Below, one piece after another: positions 63,817-64,000 of a DNA stretch of 64,000 bases. The stretch comes from Qipengyuania mesophila (GTDB lineage Bacteria > Pseudomonadota > Alphaproteobacteria > Sphingomonadales > Sphingomonadaceae), in NCBI RefSeq assembly GCF_019711655.1, contig NZ_JAIGNU010000001.1:1-64000 (forward strand), given 5' to 3'. Below the pieces are notes generated by a model, which was given only the letters and a program-made list of their open reading frames with translations, was not told the origin of the DNA and searched no databases. The position numbers and the translations under genes are program-made. The stretch's first letter is position 1. Each line of letters opens with the position of its first letter.

Positions 63817-64000
63817 CTAGCTAGTGCCTCTCCCGACTTCCTTGCCACTTGCGCGGTGGCGATACAGGCGGAGGAAGACGAGCAGCGCCCCGACGGGAAA
63901 CAGGAACTGCAGCACCTGCGGTTGCCAGCGAGCATCGAGGCCAGTGAAAGACGCGGTCGGCAGCGCTATCCCGAAGAGCCAGTAGACCCGGTCGGGCCGC
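63817..64000 (-). CDS. C-terminal end of a small membrane protein (cut by window edge)
   Basis: The minus-strand frame is open from the window end to a TAG at 63817, giving about 60 residues. It contains hydrophobic stretches (VYWLFGIALPTASF and VLQFLFPVGALLVFLRLY) and a basic tail (RHRASGKEVGRG), as expected of an inner-membrane protein. It ends 57 bases before guaB. No family is assigned. Confidence 0.5.
   Translation of the reverse strand, partial: RPDRVYWLFGIALPTASFTGLDARWQPQVLQFLFPVGALLVFLRLYRHRASGKEVGRGTS

Overview
The window reads as chromosome of a high-GC alphaproteobacterium of the order Sphingomonadales, most likely family Erythrobacteraceae. Three things point there: a complete-looking XrtA (exosortase A) exopolysaccharide cluster, gene neighbourhoods familiar from that group (sdhB-thioesterase-zapE; lytic transglycosylase-moaB-PA0069-type radical SAM protein), and very GC-rich third codon positions. 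Genes are packed tightly, with many ATGA or GTGA start/stop overlaps. I see no rRNA, tRNA, CRISPR array, prophage or complete insertion sequence, and no gene-free stretch longer than about 215 bases.

Layout. 1-2185: a tandem pair of ATP-grasp ligases (the first cut by the window edge) and a short-chain dehydrogenase. 2399-5564: sdhB, a PaaI-type thioesterase, zapE and a pirin. 5561-23454: the XrtA/PEP-CTERM exopolysaccharide locus. Its ten-gene minus-strand arm is transcribed from 17764 down to 5561: export lipoprotein, chain-length protein, tyrosine kinase, outer-membrane protein, ATPase, deacetylase, FemAB protein, glycosyltransferase, exosortase, amidotransferase. A second arm handles carrier-bound small molecules: a PLP decarboxylase and an acyl-CoA ligase on the minus strand, diverging from a GNAT/FemAB protein, an acyl carrier protein and two hydrolase-family proteins on the plus strand. 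23451-32525 (minus): an RNA methyltransferase, nnr, a small lipoprotein, ilvD, N-formylglutamate amidohydrolase, ispE, an L,D-transpeptidase and ETF-quinone oxidoreductase. 32605-37214 (plus): a degenerate uracil-DNA-glycosylase-like protein, a lytic transglycosylase, a frameshifted moaB, a radical SAM protein and a DUF559 nuclease bracketed by inverted palindromic repeats. 37264-46808 (minus): DUF1330, GNAT, acyl-CoA ligase, dnaE, glutathione peroxidase, two unknown proteins and the lolD/permease pair. 46980-49620 (plus): purF, an SDR and a PilZ protein. 49661-53559 (minus): serine hydrolase, cfa and photolyase. 53601-54371 (plus): PAP2 phosphatase. 54413-58896 (minus): YdjM-like protein, a small lipoprotein, korB and korA. 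59073-60496 (plus): esterase and rppH. 60533-64000 (minus): TPR protein, rsmB, guaB and the tail of a membrane protein.

How the genes work together. The XrtA locus should build, length-control, export and modify an exopolysaccharide while exosortase A processes PEP-CTERM surface proteins. No PEP-CTERM substrate is encoded here, and the exosortase lacks the EpsI domain often joined to it. The ligase-ACP-decarboxylase-hydrolase arm looks like carrier-protein chemistry of unknown product. The rest is mostly housekeeping: TCA cycle and 2-oxoacid metabolism, branched-chain amino acid, purine and isoprenoid synthesis, cell-wall remodelling, lipoprotein sorting, replication and RNA modification.

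Items most worth a second look are the DUF559 gene between inverted repeats, the EpsI-less exosortase with its ACP-dependent arm, the moaB frameshift, the degenerate UDG-like protein, and three convergent gene pairs whose stop codons share one CTAG palindrome.
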